5,299 bases of DNA from Clostridia bacterium (lineage in GTDB: Bacteria; Bacillota_A; Clostridia; Peptostreptococcales; JAAYPU01), in NCBI GenBank assembly GCA_022360735.1, contig JAKSCF010000366.1, positions 1 through 5,299 of the forward strand, in the 5' to 3' direction. The notes beneath the pieces were generated by a model, which saw nothing but the letters and a program-made list of their open reading frames with translations, did no database searches and was not told the origin of the DNA. The position numbers were made by a program, and so were the translations under genes. Positions 5,055 to 5,299 of this stretch are shown here, piece by piece (position 1 is the first letter of the stretch; each line of letters opens with the position of its first letter).

Positions 5055-5225
5055 ATAACAAAAAAAGTTGGTAGACCTTTTTCTGATAATCCAAAAGACA
5101 AACGCCTAACTATTAGACTGGATAAAGAACATAGTGATATTTTAGAAAAGTATTCTGAGAAAAATCAAATAAGTAAAAATGAAGCAATTAGGCGTGGCAT
5201 AAAGAGATTAGAAGAAAAAGAATAA
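5055..5225 (+). CDS. Ribbon-helix-helix (CopG/Arc-like) DNA-binding protein, ATA start
   Basis: A small basic protein of 56 residues if read from ATA 5055. It has an N-terminal basic tail TKKVGRPFSDNPKDK, a beta strand KRLTIRLDKE (about 16-25) that would insert in the major groove as an antiparallel pair in the dimer, helix A HSDILEKYSEKN (26-37), turn QISKNE, and helix B AIRRGIKRLEEK (44-55). The pattern R-L-T-I-R-L-D, then L-E-K-Y, then ISKNEAIRRGI is typical of RHH repressors and antitoxin-like proteins. No toxin gene is visible in the window. Reading upstream in frame gives GTG 5046 (inside the Shine-Dalgarno) and TTG 5022 (at the predicted transcription start), both poor starts. Promoter, operator-like repeat and terminator surround it, so it appears to be monocistronic and probably autoregulated. 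Whether it belongs to a mobile element cannot be decided here. Confidence 0.8.
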   Translation: MTKKVGRPFSDNPKDKRLTIRLDKEHSDILEKYSEKNQISKNEAIRRGIKRLEEKE

Positions 5226-5270
5226 AAAAGAAAGCGGTGTCCGCCGACAAGCAAAAACACCACTTCTTTT
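5226..5270. terminator. Hairpin after the RHH gene, likely bidirectional terminator
   Basis: GGTGT (5236-5240) pairs with ACACC (5257-5261), continuing after one C-A mismatch with GAA/TTC, then past a bulged A into an A-rich/T-rich extension, about 13 pairs around a 16-nt loop. On the + strand it ends in CTTCTTTT; on the - strand it ends in CTTTCTTTTTT, an even better T-tract. A competing small hairpin, GCGG-TGT-CCGC (5234-5244), lies in the left arm. It begins directly after the RHH stop codon. Confidence 0.6.
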
Positions 5271-5299
5271 GACACCACTATCAAAAATAGCGGTAAATC
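5257..5299 (+). repeat. Direct repeat ACACCACT x2 with hairpin and TTGACA at the window edge
   Basis: ACACCACT occurs at 5257-5264 and again at 5272-5279. A related inverted copy (AGCGGTGT, 5233-5240) lies in the terminator arm. The second copy is part of an imperfect hairpin, ACCACTAT/ATAGCGGT (5274-5281 and 5287-5294, one A-C mismatch). TTGACA (5269-5274) overlaps it and could be the -35 of a gene beyond the edge; no -10 can be seen within the remaining bases. Confidence 0.35.

Noticed and set aside
1..5299. CRISPR array, tRNA, rRNA, riboswitch or complete insertion sequence
   Set aside because: No regularly spaced repeats, cloverleaf-like folds, rRNA segments, known riboswitch cores or transposase frames were seen on either strand.

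Overview
The window looks like chromosomal DNA of a low-GC Firmicute, most likely an anaerobic member of the Clostridia. The reasons are AT-rich sequence, strong AGGAGG-type ribosome binding sites, use of TTG as a start, simple hairpin/T-tract terminators, and a flavodoxin-ferredoxin fusion of a kind typical of strict anaerobes. All genes that can be supported lie on the + strand.

Region 1 (1-3531) is the 3' part of a tightly packed operon that enters from the left edge. It encodes, in order, the C-terminal part of a PotA/FbpC-type ABC importer ATPase, a VTT-domain (TVP38/TMEM64, DedA superfamily) membrane protein, a CDP-alcohol phosphatidyltransferase with an intact active-site motif, and a class I pyridine nucleotide-disulfide oxidoreductase. 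The first three genes overlap or are 3 nt apart and the fourth follows after 57 nt, so they are probably co-transcribed. The combination of a phospholipid headgroup transferase, a family that includes lipid scramblases/flippases, an ABC transporter and a MerA-like flavoenzyme suggests a membrane-lipid or envelope function. The substrate cannot be read from the sequence. The flavoenzyme resembles mercuric reductase in its Tyr at the usual catalytic His position, but it lacks the mercury-binding cysteines, so it should not be called merA.

Region 2 (3532-3992) has no intact gene. It holds a promoterless, startless C-terminal remnant that looks like a Fic-family protein, a 17-bp perfect AT-rich hairpin, two promoter candidates (one overlapping the hairpin), and a five-codon leader ORF with its own Shine-Dalgarno that ends exactly at the ribosome binding site of the next gene.

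Region 3 (3993-4920) is one gene for a flavodoxin-like plus 2x[4Fe-4S] ferredoxin protein (EFR1 type), closed by a clear intrinsic terminator.

Region 4 (4921-5299) is a compact regulatory module. A near-consensus promoter is embedded in an 8-bp-armed inverted repeat and preceded by another perfect inverted repeat. It drives a small ribbon-helix-helix (CopG/Arc-like) DNA-binding protein whose only well-placed start codon is ATA. The gene is followed by a bidirectional-looking terminator and short repeats with a -35-like TTGACA at the window edge. The layout suggests an autoregulated repressor with an unusual, possibly attenuated, translation start. I did not find an unmistakable new defence or mobile system. 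The most unusual items are the RHH module and the lipid/redox operon.
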